From assembly GCA_963576565.1 (NCBI GenBank), contig OY755046.1:54539471-54603470 (forward strand): 64,000 nt of DNA. The letters run 5' to 3'. The notes beneath the pieces were generated by a model. It saw only the letters and a list, made by a program, of their open reading frames with translations, did no database searches and was not told where the DNA came from. A program made the translations under genes and the position numbers. How positions within the stretch are numbered: the first letter of the stretch is position 1; each line of letters begins with the position of its first letter. Of the stretch, positions 10,133-20,234 are shown in pieces. Source of the stretch: Aspidapion aeneum. Its lineage: Eukaryota; Arthropoda; Insecta; Coleoptera; Brentidae.

Positions 10133-12370
10133 GTTGCCTATATTGTACCACTTTTCAAGTTTTTCAAATCTCATCCTTAGAAAAGGAAATTTTTTAAACA
10201 AAAATTGTAAACTTAAACCTTTATTTATTAGAAACGTAATTATTAATTAAACAAAAGGATTTCTTTAAAAAAATTAAAAAAAAAGTGCAATCGGTATCTA
10301 CCATTTAGGAAACCGGTTGCCTTAATAGGGTGTTTGACAGTAGTAAAAAATAAATATATATTTATTTTTAGATATCTCTTTAGATCTTGGGAATGCTAAA
10401 AACAAACTTTTTTGTTAAATTTTTTCTCAAATTCATAGTTCTATTAATTAAATAAATTCACTGAATTAAAACAATTAGCCACGTGATTCAAAACAGGCGG
10501 TCTACCAATCACCTGCGAGTGACGTCACAAAACAGTAAACGCCTTGAACGAACCTATTTTCTGTGTTATTTTCTTATGGATGGTAATGTTTGCTTTGGTT
10601 TAAAGTGCGAATTAGCGTCCTAAATTATATTTTATTTTGTGTTTTGCTTATAAGAAACATTTTCAATGGAAAACGGATTCTCCAAAGCCGATAGCTCCAA
10701 CTTGGCAGGCTTCTTTGCCAACAACAGTGATTTTTGTTCTGCGGAATTTATAAACGTTAAAATGTTGATATAAGTATTTGATGAGTTGTTTTGTATATAA
10801 CTGAAAGTTTTTAACGATATTCTTCGCCTTCTTTTACTCATTTACATTTTGAGGTTAGGTTATATATTTTGCTTTTCTGTTTAATAGGCCACTTACACTA
10901 GATTCAATTAAATACCCAATTATTATTATTTTAAGCATTAAGAAACAATCAAAAATTGCAGGACAGGTAGGCAAAAAGTATACAACGACCAGCAATACTT
11001 GAAGTACTGCCGATGCACTGCCTAGTCTTGCATATGCACGTCTCAGTCCTACATTTAGCCTGCATGTGCATTGCCTAATCCTGCATTATTATTTATTATT
11101 ATTATTAGAGGTACTCCCTAGTCCTGCCTAATAACTACCTAGCACCGCCTAAAAATGTGTACACCTTTTGCCTATTATAGTTGTGCACACCTTTGTATTA
11201 AACATAACCTCAAAAATTTTATCGTCATTTACGAAATAGTTATATATATTATAGACAACGTGAGAAAAATTAATAGAAACAATTTAGTTATACTCACATC
11301 AAAGTGATCTTCACAAATGTAAAGTGAAGATGTATTAGATAAGGCCCTTGGGTCTCTTCGAGCAAATTGTAGGCACTTTTTCCATTTTTTTACTGCTGTA
11401 AGCACATGAATCAATAGTTTTTCAGGAGTTTTTATGCTAGTATTCGAACACTGAGGCACCACACGCCACTTATAGGACATTTTTTTACATAAAAAACAGT
11501 AAAAACACAGACCAAAAACAAATAAACACTTGAATGCCGTGTATCTGTCCGCGAGTTCACTGCGCTGTGACGTCATTGCAACGCCATTCTAGAAATGAGC
11601 GTTTTAGCGGCAAATTCAAATCGGAAATTAGAAAACTTGATTTTAAATGTAATCATGATAAAATATACTATTTTAATAATTTTGCGTAGCAAATTAGGGA
11701 TCTTTGTATCATTCTAAACACTTTTCTGAAATTTGTCAAATACCCTATTGTACCGGCGGGTTTCTAAATTGTACCAGCGCTTAGAGACAGTGACTGATCT
11801 ATATAACTCGCACATACATTTTTTAACATCATCAACGCCCGCACATTCTTCATGTGATCATGTGCCCATTTGTTAAATAAGTCGAGTCGGCAACATTCAC
11901 ATGGATTTTATATAATGTCATTTGATCTAAATGCTGCCAAGGCACGCTTCATATCTTCTTGATTCCATCTTCCATATTTTTTGGCCCTGTACATCTGAAA
12001 ATAAAAAACTTGTATAATCAAAAACGTAAGAGCAAAATAATAGCAGAGATGAGGCCTAAACAAGGAAACTTTTTGGCTTAAAAATCTGAGAGATTGGTTC
12101 GAAATTACATCAAATCAGTTATTTAAAGGGGTCGATAATAAAGTCAGATCAACCTCAGATAAAATTGCAAAAAGCACTAAATTGGCGCCTCTAAGTTTTC
12201 TAGACTTCGCCGCCCTGGGCGTTTTTGCGGTTTGTATGTACCTAAACTGAGCCCTGTGCACAGTTTTATCAAAAGGTTATGGCTAGGGACAGCTTAAACT
12301 TAGTAATAAGATTTTTATTATATTAAAAACCGACAAAATAAATATGTTCCCCAAATTGTACCGGTACCAT
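10133..12370. mobile_element. Possible THAP-containing transposon remnant
   Basis: Both sides of the THAP exon carry related motifs: 'ttgcctatattgtaccactt' near 10150, 'gcgggtttctaaattgtacc' near 11757 and 'aaattgtaccggtacc' near 12354. The same pair of motifs recurs around 35590 and 36230. This suggests a dispersed element, and a THAP domain would fit the P superfamily. Termini and target duplication were not found, so this is tentative. Confidence 0.3.
11298..11480 (-). pseudogene. THAP zinc-finger exon, first metal ligand lost
   Basis: From ATG 11480 the minus strand reads MSYKW and continues through 'VVPQCSNTSIKTPEKLLIHV' and a tryptophan-lysine segment to 'ICEDHFD'. This is the order of a THAP domain: an early cysteine pair, P and W in the core, then C-x2-H. 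The position where the first cysteine is usual holds W/R, so the C2CH site is incomplete. The reading ends at a good splice donor (GAT|GTGAGTAT). THAP domains bind DNA in host factors and in P-type transposases; no downstream exon was found. It could be an exon of a host gene, but the repeat motifs around it favour a transposon. Confidence 0.5.
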
Positions 12371-12394
12371 ATAGAAAACTGAAAAAGTTACAAT

Positions 12395-14290
12395 TTAGGA
12401 AACTTATAATTTTTCATATAAAAATAATTTAATTTTTAATAACGTTGTTTAGAGAAAATTAAATAATAATAATATAAATACAAAATTGACCTACCTTGAA
12501 AGGGGCCTTTTCAATCTTAAAAAAGTGACAAAAAATAGCAATGACCCAACAAACATTTAAAGTTGTAACGACGAAACGACAACTAGAAAGAATTTCTTAA
12601 AAGTAACCGCAACGTACTCCCGCTACGTCTCAGTATACCATACAGCGACGTTATAATTCCCCAAGTGGGGAACCAATTTCTGGTTGTAACTACTAGGCCA
12701 AGTGTTTAAAGTCACTGTAGTAACAACTACACTACTACGTCGTAGCCAGGTATCTACTACGTCGAAGAGGCTGTTTTTTTCCGTAATGGCATCAAAGTTG
12801 CGATGTAGTTGCAAATAATATAATCGTTTCTTTTTGGTAGAATTGTAACACAATATGGTGGACACAACAGTAAACAGACTCGCTTAGTTTTTTTGTTTGG
12901 TTATGGTTATAATATGAACTATGTTATCCAAAAGTGTGAGAATTTACGAGCAGAGGATCAAAATTCGAGTGCGACGCAAAGTTTTTTGTATAACATGCAT
13001 TATATATATTGCAAAAAACCGGTGCGCCCGTAAAATTGAGCCGTTTTCTGGTAGCTGATGGAATTTTTGTGTTGTGATTTTGGAGGTTATGTTTTCATAA
13101 TCGACAGTTAACTCCAACAAATGGTGCTTAAGAAGAGCATTTTTGGTAAGCTTCAACTAATTTGTTTATAAAATAGTATGGCTCTTTAATATGAGCTCAT
13201 AAAACGACAACAAAAATATTAAATTTTCTTTCTTACATAAAAACATGGCGTCCCAAACTATATTCCCTGATAGTCGAAAAGGTTACTTGAAAGTAGTTGC
13301 GGCTTTAAAGTTGATCCAAAAAGTTATTTTGTCTCCATTGTTACATCAGATGTTACTATGATGACACAAACTTTTGTGGTAAAAATTAAAGTTATAATGT
13401 AGTTGTCGGATACACTTGTTTGGGACTCCAATGAAGCTTAACTTTCTAGTGGTAATTAAGTAGGATATAAAAGTCAGGGCGACTACGAAATAACGACTAA
13501 AAAGAAAGTAAAACTTTAGCAACGTCCTATTGTGGTAGAGAAGACTATCAGAATCGACTATCAAGAAAGAATCCTATGAAGTAGTTTAGAGGGTCGTTTT
13601 TACGAAACATCTACTATTTCTTGATACTAAATAGTTGTTAGAACTAAAAAGTAACAAATTTTGGTTGGGATCACCACATTTCTACTATAAGAAAGTAGCA
13701 AAGCCTTTAGAACATGTAGCCGCTACTATAAATGTTAGTTGGGGAGGCGCTGAAAAATATTTGTCATCTTATAGCGCAACGCTATTCTAGCCTAGTTGAA
13801 CACGAACTTCCGCTTTTCTAGTTAAAATGATTCCTCCTCCACCCAATGCACTTTGCGACGTTGCCGTATATTACGCAGATTCTTCAATATGCTGGAAGGT
13901 ATGCTAAGGTACTTTTTAATTTGTTTTGAAAAATGCCAAGTAAGTAATGACACTCTCTTCCAAAAGTTTCAAAACCCAAAGAATTTTCTTAAATTTAAGT
14001 AAAAAATTGAATCCAATATGGCCGAACGCTTGTAGTAGTCATGGTTTGAATACGCAGCAGTACAGATATTTTTAAGCCGTACGTGGAAACAACCCATCAT
14101 CACAGTCATCACAATCTGACAAATGACATTATTTATGCAATAAAAACAAACCCTTAATTTTGACACTGATATATTTTGATGTTGTCATAACGTTTCATAA
14201 CAGAATTTTTCGCAGATTTTCTTAGAATTTTCAAATAGTTTTTATTCTTCGTGTCCAAAACAAACTTTATCGTAAAAAGAGCAGAATCCG
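12395..14290. other. Stretch upstream of slgA, nothing firm
   Basis: A short open frame (about 13245-13362, starting MASQTIFPD) and several small minus-strand frames occur, none with a recognisable domain. No clear repeats were seen. Confidence 0.35.
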
Positions 14291-14575
14291 TTTGTGTTAC
14301 GGCAAAAAAAAACCGGTTAGAAAACGTCACATTTTCGCCGACAACACTGAACACACACAGAGCAGTCTGGCTTCTGTGTCTGCGTCGAACACACCGTTCT
14401 GTCGATTCGCGCTGCTAAAATCGACCGGATTTAGTCCCTCTAGATTATTATTCAACACAAGTGAAAAAAAATTCCGCCTGCGTATATCAGACGTTCGGTA
14501 ATACCCAAAATTATTCATCGTCGTAACAGAAAAAGGTGATTTTTAACGGTTTACCCAAAAAATCCGTCGAATTAA
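14291..14575 (+). promoter_or_regulatory. Candidate 5' UTR / promoter-proximal region of slgA
   Basis: This is the sequence directly upstream of the presumed slgA start. It is richer in CG dinucleotides than its surroundings (14330-14500), as insect promoter-proximal DNA often is. The start codon context is 'gaattaaATGG'. No TATA box or initiator can be assigned with confidence, and the transcription start is unknown. Confidence 0.3.
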
Positions 14576-14706
14576 ATGGCTTTTTTGCGCACGGTATCCA
14601 GGTGCAGTAGTAAAGCTTACAACCAGAAAAAGTACGGGCCGTTGATCGATACGTTATTGTGCCAGGGGCAGTTGCAGGGGCCTAGGTTACCAATCGATGC
14701 TTTAAG
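14576..14706 (+). CDS. slgA: Proline dehydrogenase, exon 1 (mitochondrial presequence)
   Basis: Open from ATG 14576 to a splice donor (TTAAG|GTAGGT) at 14707. It encodes 43 codons plus two bases. The peptide starts MAFLRTVSRCSSKAYNQKK: several Arg/Lys, Ser and hydrophobic residues and no acidic residue in the first 20, as expected of a mitochondrial matrix presequence. The phase (AG|) is completed exactly by the acceptor at 19504, making an Arg codon. Proline dehydrogenase oxidises proline to pyrroline-5-carboxylate with FAD at the inner mitochondrial membrane, so a presequence is required. Other frames here are closed. Assignment to slgA rests on position, phase and targeting character, because this part of the protein is poorly conserved. 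Confidence 0.6.
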
Positions 14707-15213
14707 GTAGGTTTATAGAACACCAAGTGCATCAGAAAGAATCTAACCTAATTACCATCATACCCTAAATACCAAGTAACATTATTATTACTCAAGGTTT
14801 TATTAATTTGGTTTAGAGGGTGCTTTTATGGCTTTTAGGATCAATTTGGCTACATAAAGGTAATTTATATTGCCAATTACCTAAAGAGGTGTTATACAAC
14901 CAAAAAGTGATTTATAAAGGGAATCTAATAAACTGATATCTTCTGTTCCTTTTAGATACTTTTAGTTCTATAGATTTCTGATTTATAAAGATGTTCATAT
15001 AAAACCCTTTTAACTAAAGTTTTTAAAAAGCAATAAATATAAACTTTAGTCATTTGGTTTTTTCATTACTTTAAGTCATAACAAAAGTGTTTTATAATAG
15101 GGCTAAAAGGTTACTTTATATCATTTTGTTTTAATAGTTACCAGTAGTTTTATAGTAAATATGATTATATAGGCGACCGGTTTTGGGATCTTATATATGT
15201 CGAATTTTCACGT

Positions 15214-15702
15214 CACTGGTGGTCCAGCTGATTTTTGTAAACAAAAGTTAGATATGATATGAACAACTAAGATTTTTTGAATTTTTTGAAAACTAAGGCA
15301 ATTTTCCTACTATTTTTTAGTACATCCTTATAAAATATAATTTTCTAGACGTATTGTCGTTATTTTTTTTTTAACCCGCTTTATTTTTTATTACACAAAA
15401 CTTAAAATACAAGTCAAACTGAATGTGATCGTTTAGTATCAAAGGTAAACTGAGGACTTGTTAACTAAACAAAGAGGTGTAGGTTAGCGGATTACTTTTA
15501 AAGCTGACACGAACACATTTCGAATTTTAATTTTTGTAAAGAAAGAAAAAAATAACGACTGGCATGTCTCAAAAATTTTATTTTATAATAATATACTGAA
15601 AAACAGTAGGAGAATTGACTTAATTTTCAAAACATTTAAAAAATATTAGTTGTTCATATCATATGTAACTTTTGTTTACAAAAATCAGCTGGACCACCAG
15701 TG
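15214..15702. mobile_element. MITE with about 75-bp terminal inverted repeats
   Basis: Left arm starts 'cactggtggtccagctgatt' and right arm ends 'aatcagctggaccaccagtg'; the arms match through 'ttttgtttaca' and 'gatatgaacaactaa' with few differences. Total length is 489 bp with an AT-rich, non-coding middle. No convincing target duplication. The subterminal 'acgtcact.gtgg.cca' resembles part of the TIR of the element at 20235-22669. Confidence 0.75.
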
Positions 15703-15855
15703 TTTCTAGAACACCAAGTGCATCATCAAGCATCTAACTTACCAACATACTTTAAATATTATTTTTTGTCCTTGTCCAATAACAGAGCTCTCATAAGACA
15801 TAATTAGTCATTATCGGCTGCCGAAATCCCATTTTGAAAGAAATCGAGAATAGGC

Positions 15856-16096
15856 CAGTGGCGTAGCGTGGAGGGGGAGGGGGGTTCGTCGCCCCCCCCC
15901 GGCCCCAGGGTACTGGCGCCCCATGGGTGGCCGAAGCTGTATTAAGTACCAGGGCTGGCAACGGCAAATTGAGGGGGCGGCAAAGGAAACTAACGACATG
16001 ATGACCTTTTTGTTTTTTTTTTTGGTCGCAAGATTTTTGAGGGGCGCCCTTTTTAGCTGTCGGTCCCCCCGCCCCTTCAGGCACGCTACGCCGCTG
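15856..16096. mobile_element. hAT-type MITE, 241 bp
   Basis: Ends 'cagtggcgtagcgtgg' and 'cacgctacgccgctg' are inverted repeats. Flanks gaataggc (15848-15855) and gaaaaggc (16097-16104) are an 8-bp duplication with one mismatch. The interior contains 'ggcggcaaaggaaact', also found in reverse near 25797-25815. No coding potential; overlapping open frames on both strands are chance. Confidence 0.85.
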
Positions 16097-16206
16097 GAAA
16101 AGGCAGATTGGCGAACCCACAATAACTAAATTTATTTATCAGTGGGGGGAGTGTTATGTGAAACCTAAACTCTGTCATTATCAGTTACTGATCTATCCCT
16201 TTAGAT

Positions 16207-17307
16207 CAGTGGTTCTCAAACCTTTGTAGAGTGGGGAACACTAAAGCGTGCGTTTTTTTTCTAGGGAACCCCTACCTACCATGAGTACCTTGTACTTAAA
16301 TATAAGACAGTGTTTCGTTTTTAGTTAAAATACTAAAATAAGTATTAAAATATTTTGTTAAAACTTAATGGGATGAATAGGCCTTTTTGTTTGAGACAAG
16401 TTTCTCAATATCGGGTTCAATGTGACAAAGTTTATAGTGCATCTGCTTCAGTATTTAGTTTATTTCTTAAGTCGGTTTTAGTAAGAGCATACTTTGAAAA
16501 CCCTACCTCACGACGGTAAATTGTAGCAAAAGGCAACAATTTTTTAACAGCAAAATTAGCTAGTTCTGGATATTCGCTTCTAAGCTGACCCCAAAAGTCC
16601 AACAAAGTAGCCGAATTAAAAGTAGTTTTAAGGTTTACATCGGCTGCAACATCAAATAGCTGTGCAGTTTATTTTACAGTTAGAGTTTCATGAGCTTTTT
16701 TCGACTGTGACTGAGAACAGATTGCGAACCCAAACAAGATCCTCTTCTTCCCTTTGAAAATATTTTTTGATTGGAACTTGCAGGTTCTAAAGATGTTTGG
16801 TTACCTCAGAAGTGATTAATTCTGCTGGACCCTTTTACTCGGACACAAAATCATGCAGTGTTGGAAAGCACTCAGTCACTCCTCTATTTAGACAATATTC
16901 TCATAACTGTATTTTATTTAACATAGCCTGGATTTTATCATTTAGTGAGATAACTGTGACAGAAGTTCCCTAAAGTGATAAGTTTAATTTATTAAAGCTT
17001 AAAAAGATATCGGCAAGATATGCCAAACATTGTAGCCATACTTTACAGCAATTATTCTTGATGACAATTGAAATGAAGAGTCATTAAGAAAAACTATCAT
17101 TGACCGTCATCTCACTTCGCAGAGTAAGCAGGTGATTGTCCCATTTCCCAAACTTACTTTACTCTACTAAGAATATCTATTTTATTTGCAACATGACACT
17201 ATATATTGACTATTTCATTTTTGGGTAATACCACAAATATTTTTTTATTTTATTAACTTCTTGCGGAGCCCCAATACCCGCTTCCAAACCCAGTTTGAGA
17301 ATCGCTG
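16207..17307. mobile_element. hAT transposon (Charlie/SPIN-like ends), degraded
   Basis: Left end 'cagtggttctcaaacctttg' and right end 'cagtttgagaatcgctg' are the classic inverted termini of Charlie/SPIN-type hAT elements. The element is flanked by identical CTTTAGAT at 16199-16206 and 17308-17315. The 1,101-bp body encodes remnants of a hAT transposase on the minus strand. Confidence 0.9.
16370..17150 (-). pseudogene. hAT transposase remnant (dimerisation region)
   Basis: On the minus strand, broken by stops and frameshifts, peptides such as 'LDFWGQLRSEYPELANFAVK' and, further on, 'LLPFATIYRREVGFS' can be read around 16490-16610. The run W...EYP.LA..A...LLPF...Y..E.GFS is the C-terminal dimerisation motif of ZBED/Charlie-type hAT transposases. 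No complete reading frame remains. It lies inside the hAT element with an 8-bp duplication, which supports the call. Confidence 0.7.
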
Positions 17308-19504
17308 CTTTAGATAGTCCCAATTTCGCAGAGTAGGACTCAAAAATTATCTTTAATAGTGCTCTATGATACATTTAGTAATCTAAATTGAGACTTTTAA
17401 TGCTCAATTGACAAATTAAATATAATCTTTGCTCTTTGAAGTTATGTCATTTTCTTTAGAAAATAATTGTGTGCAGTCAACTTCAACATTGGGTTAGCGC
17501 TTTATTTTATATGTATGGTGAACTGCTAACTTTAAAGCTGGGTTTATACAGACATAATATAGCATAACATAAGCCATAGCATGACATAACATAAAATTAC
17601 GGAAGGAAAATCGCTGTTTATACAAAAAATATAACAAGACATTTGCCCGTGCGATTTTGGAACTTTCAGATGTTTTCTGTCATTTGTAATTTTTTTTCTG
17701 TTGTTTTATTTATTTATATAATAATATTAAACAGGTGTAGGGTTTCCCTGACCTGTACTACAACAAAAAAGACAATGGTTCTTCATACTTGATCCATCTA
17801 AAAGAAATAAATAATACCACCTGAAAATAACCAAAGGGACATCACCACATGTATTAGAGCTGGGCCTCATTTAATTGTAACATTAATGAACAGCCTGGAA
17901 TGAAGTAGGACAGTACCAACAAATTATTGAAATTACAGCTCTGACAACTGGTTTGAGGGCATGTAAAAGTGAATTAATTTCCGTGGAGAATACTTCGAGA
18001 AACAATAAAGTCTTTGAAAGTTATCTACTGTTTTATTCCAGCTGTACATGCAAAACTTAAAAGACCACGTTTGTAATAATCTATTTTGATCTAGAATGTT
18101 AGGAAGTAGTAGCTGATTCAAAATGTGTACAGGTTGCCAGTAATTCCATGTAAATCTTGAGGTAATACCGTATGCTTTTCTCCCTTGCTAGAGTGATAAT
18201 ACATTCTACACAATTAAATAGGTTAGGTCAATATCAGTTAATTTGCTCTATGTGGTCAAGATCGAGTGGGTTTAAAAGTTTTGAGGTAGGTTAGGTCCGG
18301 TTTGATGTGGCCTTCAAGAGTTGTAAGGTAGTTTTATAAGATGATCAGGCTAGTCAATATAAATCACTATCTACGTTTACGCATCTTCTTTAGGCATTTT
18401 CTGCTTATGTGGATTAAATTTAGGTCTCTTTATATTTAAAGTTACTAGCTCTGACTGTGGAATCTGTACTTCGAAGTTAACCTAAGGATAATTTCGATTT
18501 AACGATTCTTTAGGAATCTTCTTTTTCTATGAAAAACCAAAAACAAAATTAAGCGGTCAATCGTTTCGAACCGCGGGTTAACTTTGGTTTTGTCTAGTTG
18601 ACCTTGACATCAGCTGTCACTAGTAACCAGACCGGACGACTAAAACGAACTTGGTTGAAACTCTAACCCTACTTTTTCAAAAAAATGTTTTTTTTTGTGG
18701 TTTGTGGAAGGTTTTTATTATGGAAAACGGTTTTTAGATAAAAAAGCGAGTATGCTCATCAGCAAAGCTCCTAAATGATATATGAACTTCAAAATAACGA
18801 CGTCTGTGGTTATCCACTATAACAATCTCCACTTCTTTTATTTTTTCCGTATGGAGAAAATAAATGTGGAGATACTGATAGGATTTATTAATCCAAAAAA
18901 ATACAGTGGGGGCCAAAGTAGTTTATTGAGACCTGATATCTCATGATGTTGATAATATAAACCTCGTCTTTTTTCAATAAAAAATACCTGATAAAATAAT
19001 TCATTATCTTCATCTTAAAAATAGAACAATATGCCGAGTATACGGATATCTTTTTTATTGCGTAATTTAGAGGGCGTAAATTAAAGCATACAGACTCTAC
19101 ACAGAAGAGCAAGACGACTAACTGCACATTAACTGGCTGGTGTACCTCGCACAAATTTAGGTTGATTCTTTTCATCAAACAATGTAAAAATTGTCCAACT
19201 CTGTCGCTCATATAGGAGACTGGTAAAAATCTCTATGTTCGACGGCGCAGACAAGCAGCACACATTCTACTTACTACACTTACTCTGCGTTTCAACAGCA
19301 GGCAGCGGGCCACCCAGGCGTCGCGCATGATCCATTTGGAGTGTGATCCACTGCATTGCACAGGGTTTAACATATTTGTTATTTAACAAACATTAAGATG
19401 TTTTAAAGACTATAAGTCTGCTTTCGTAGAAAAAGAAGGTAGTGCCATGGCTCCGTGGCACCAGCCCACGAGCCGCAACTGATTCAAGTTTTTAAATTTC
19501 CTAG

Positions 19505-19724
19505 ATCTAATGCTCTCCAAAAGTCAACAGCAGCGGCCACAACACTAGTCGACGATAAACAGCAGCAACAACAAGCCACCGCAGTCAGCCCCAAGGACCC
19601 GTTGGACACCTCTTTTGAAGATGCCAAGGCCGCGTTCAAGAGCAAGACAAATTGGGAACTCATGCGAGCTCTCATTGTCTATCAGCTGTGTTCGTTCGAG
19701 ACTCTTGTTACACATAACATGAAG
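19505..19724 (+). CDS. slgA: Proline dehydrogenase, exon 2
   Basis: 220 bp between acceptor 'aaatttcctag' and donor GAAG|GTAAGT, encoding residues 44-117. After a low-complexity, glutamine-rich linker (QQQQQ) it enters the conserved PRODH start 'DPLDTSFEDAKAAFKSKTNW', then 'ELMRALIVYQLCSFETLVTH' and NMK. In insect PRODH this is the helical lead-in to the FAD-binding barrel. The reading frame is also open upstream to 19443, but there is no in-frame ATG, and only the acceptor at 19504 fits the phase of exon 1. The donor is followed by intron 2. A damaged tandem copy of the 3' part of this exon lies 400 bp downstream. Confidence 0.88.
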
Positions 19725-20122
19725 GTAAGTTATCTTATCCTTTTTTGTTTCAGTAGAAAAAAAGTGACAGATATATACCCGAAACGATGACCCAGAAGAA
19801 TGTTCGGTTATCAGCGAAATTCGGTTATACCTAACTACGAGGCTATTTTAAATAAAATTCGGATCGCAGCTGTAGCTTATCCAGTTCAATTGTTTTGATA
19901 CAATACAATCAATTGTTCTGTGAGTTGACAAAAATAGCGACATTCCCGTGAAAAATGCGTGCAGTCGTTAAATTTGAAAGTGGTGAAGGTGTAAGTGCAG
20001 AAATTATTACCAGTGGTTCAAAAAAACTTGTGGAGCCAGCGAAATATTAAACATTGAAGTCGAGACCCTAAGAAGTTGCACCCATGACGAAATGTGTTCA
20101 GTCATTAGATTTACAAAATAAA

Positions 20123-20228
20123 CCCAAGGAACCGTTGGACACCTCTTTTGAAGATGCCAAAGCTGCATTCAAGAGCAAGCAGCAAGCAGCTGTGTTCGTT
20201 CGAGACTCTTGTTACACATAGCATAAAG
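20123..20228 (+). pseudogene. Damaged second copy of slgA exon 2
   Basis: 106 bp aligned to 19590-19724 of exon 2. It still reads 'EPLDTSFEDAKAAFKSK' but then lacks a net 29 bp (the 'TNWELMRALIVY' region), shifts frame and ends at TAG within 'cacatagcat'. Its splice donor AAG|GTAAGT is still present but is immediately followed by a 2.4-kb insertion. Inclusion of this exon would truncate the protein, so it is presumably skipped or non-functional. Confidence 0.88.
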
Positions 20229-20234
20229 GTAAGT

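Larger units (their letters stand above)
14707..19504 (+). other. slgA intron 1 (4,798 bp)
   Basis: It begins GTAGGT and ends with a pyrimidine-rich acceptor 'tttttaaatttcctag' preceded by a plausible branch site (ctgat). It contains a 489-bp MITE, a CAGTGGCG MITE, a 1.1-kb hAT and an 'ataacata' simple repeat near 17555-17595. Between 17316 and 19504 I see nothing else to annotate; minus-strand open frames at 17933-18121 and 18734-19211 have no recognisable domain. Confidence 0.6.

Noticed and set aside
15791..16129. Open frames of 109, 103 and 68 codons on both strands
   Set aside because: Chance frames through the GC-rich MITE at 15856-16096.
17540..17620. ataacata-rich stretch as a regulatory element
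   Set aside because: Looks like an imperfect simple repeat; no evidence for function.
18888..19211. 107-codon minus-strand ORF
   Set aside because: No domain recognised; cysteine/isoleucine-rich composition typical of random AT-rich DNA.
19443..19504. In-frame N-terminal extension of slgA exon 2
   Set aside because: Open but without ATG, preceded by TAG, and only the acceptor at 19504 fits exon 1 phase; ATG 19447 is out of frame and stops after 11 codons.
19725..19755. A 31-bp mini-intron (gtaagt...tttcag) right after exon 2
   Set aside because: Too short to be spliced, and the following sequence starts with TAG; exon 3 at 59808 gives the conserved protein.
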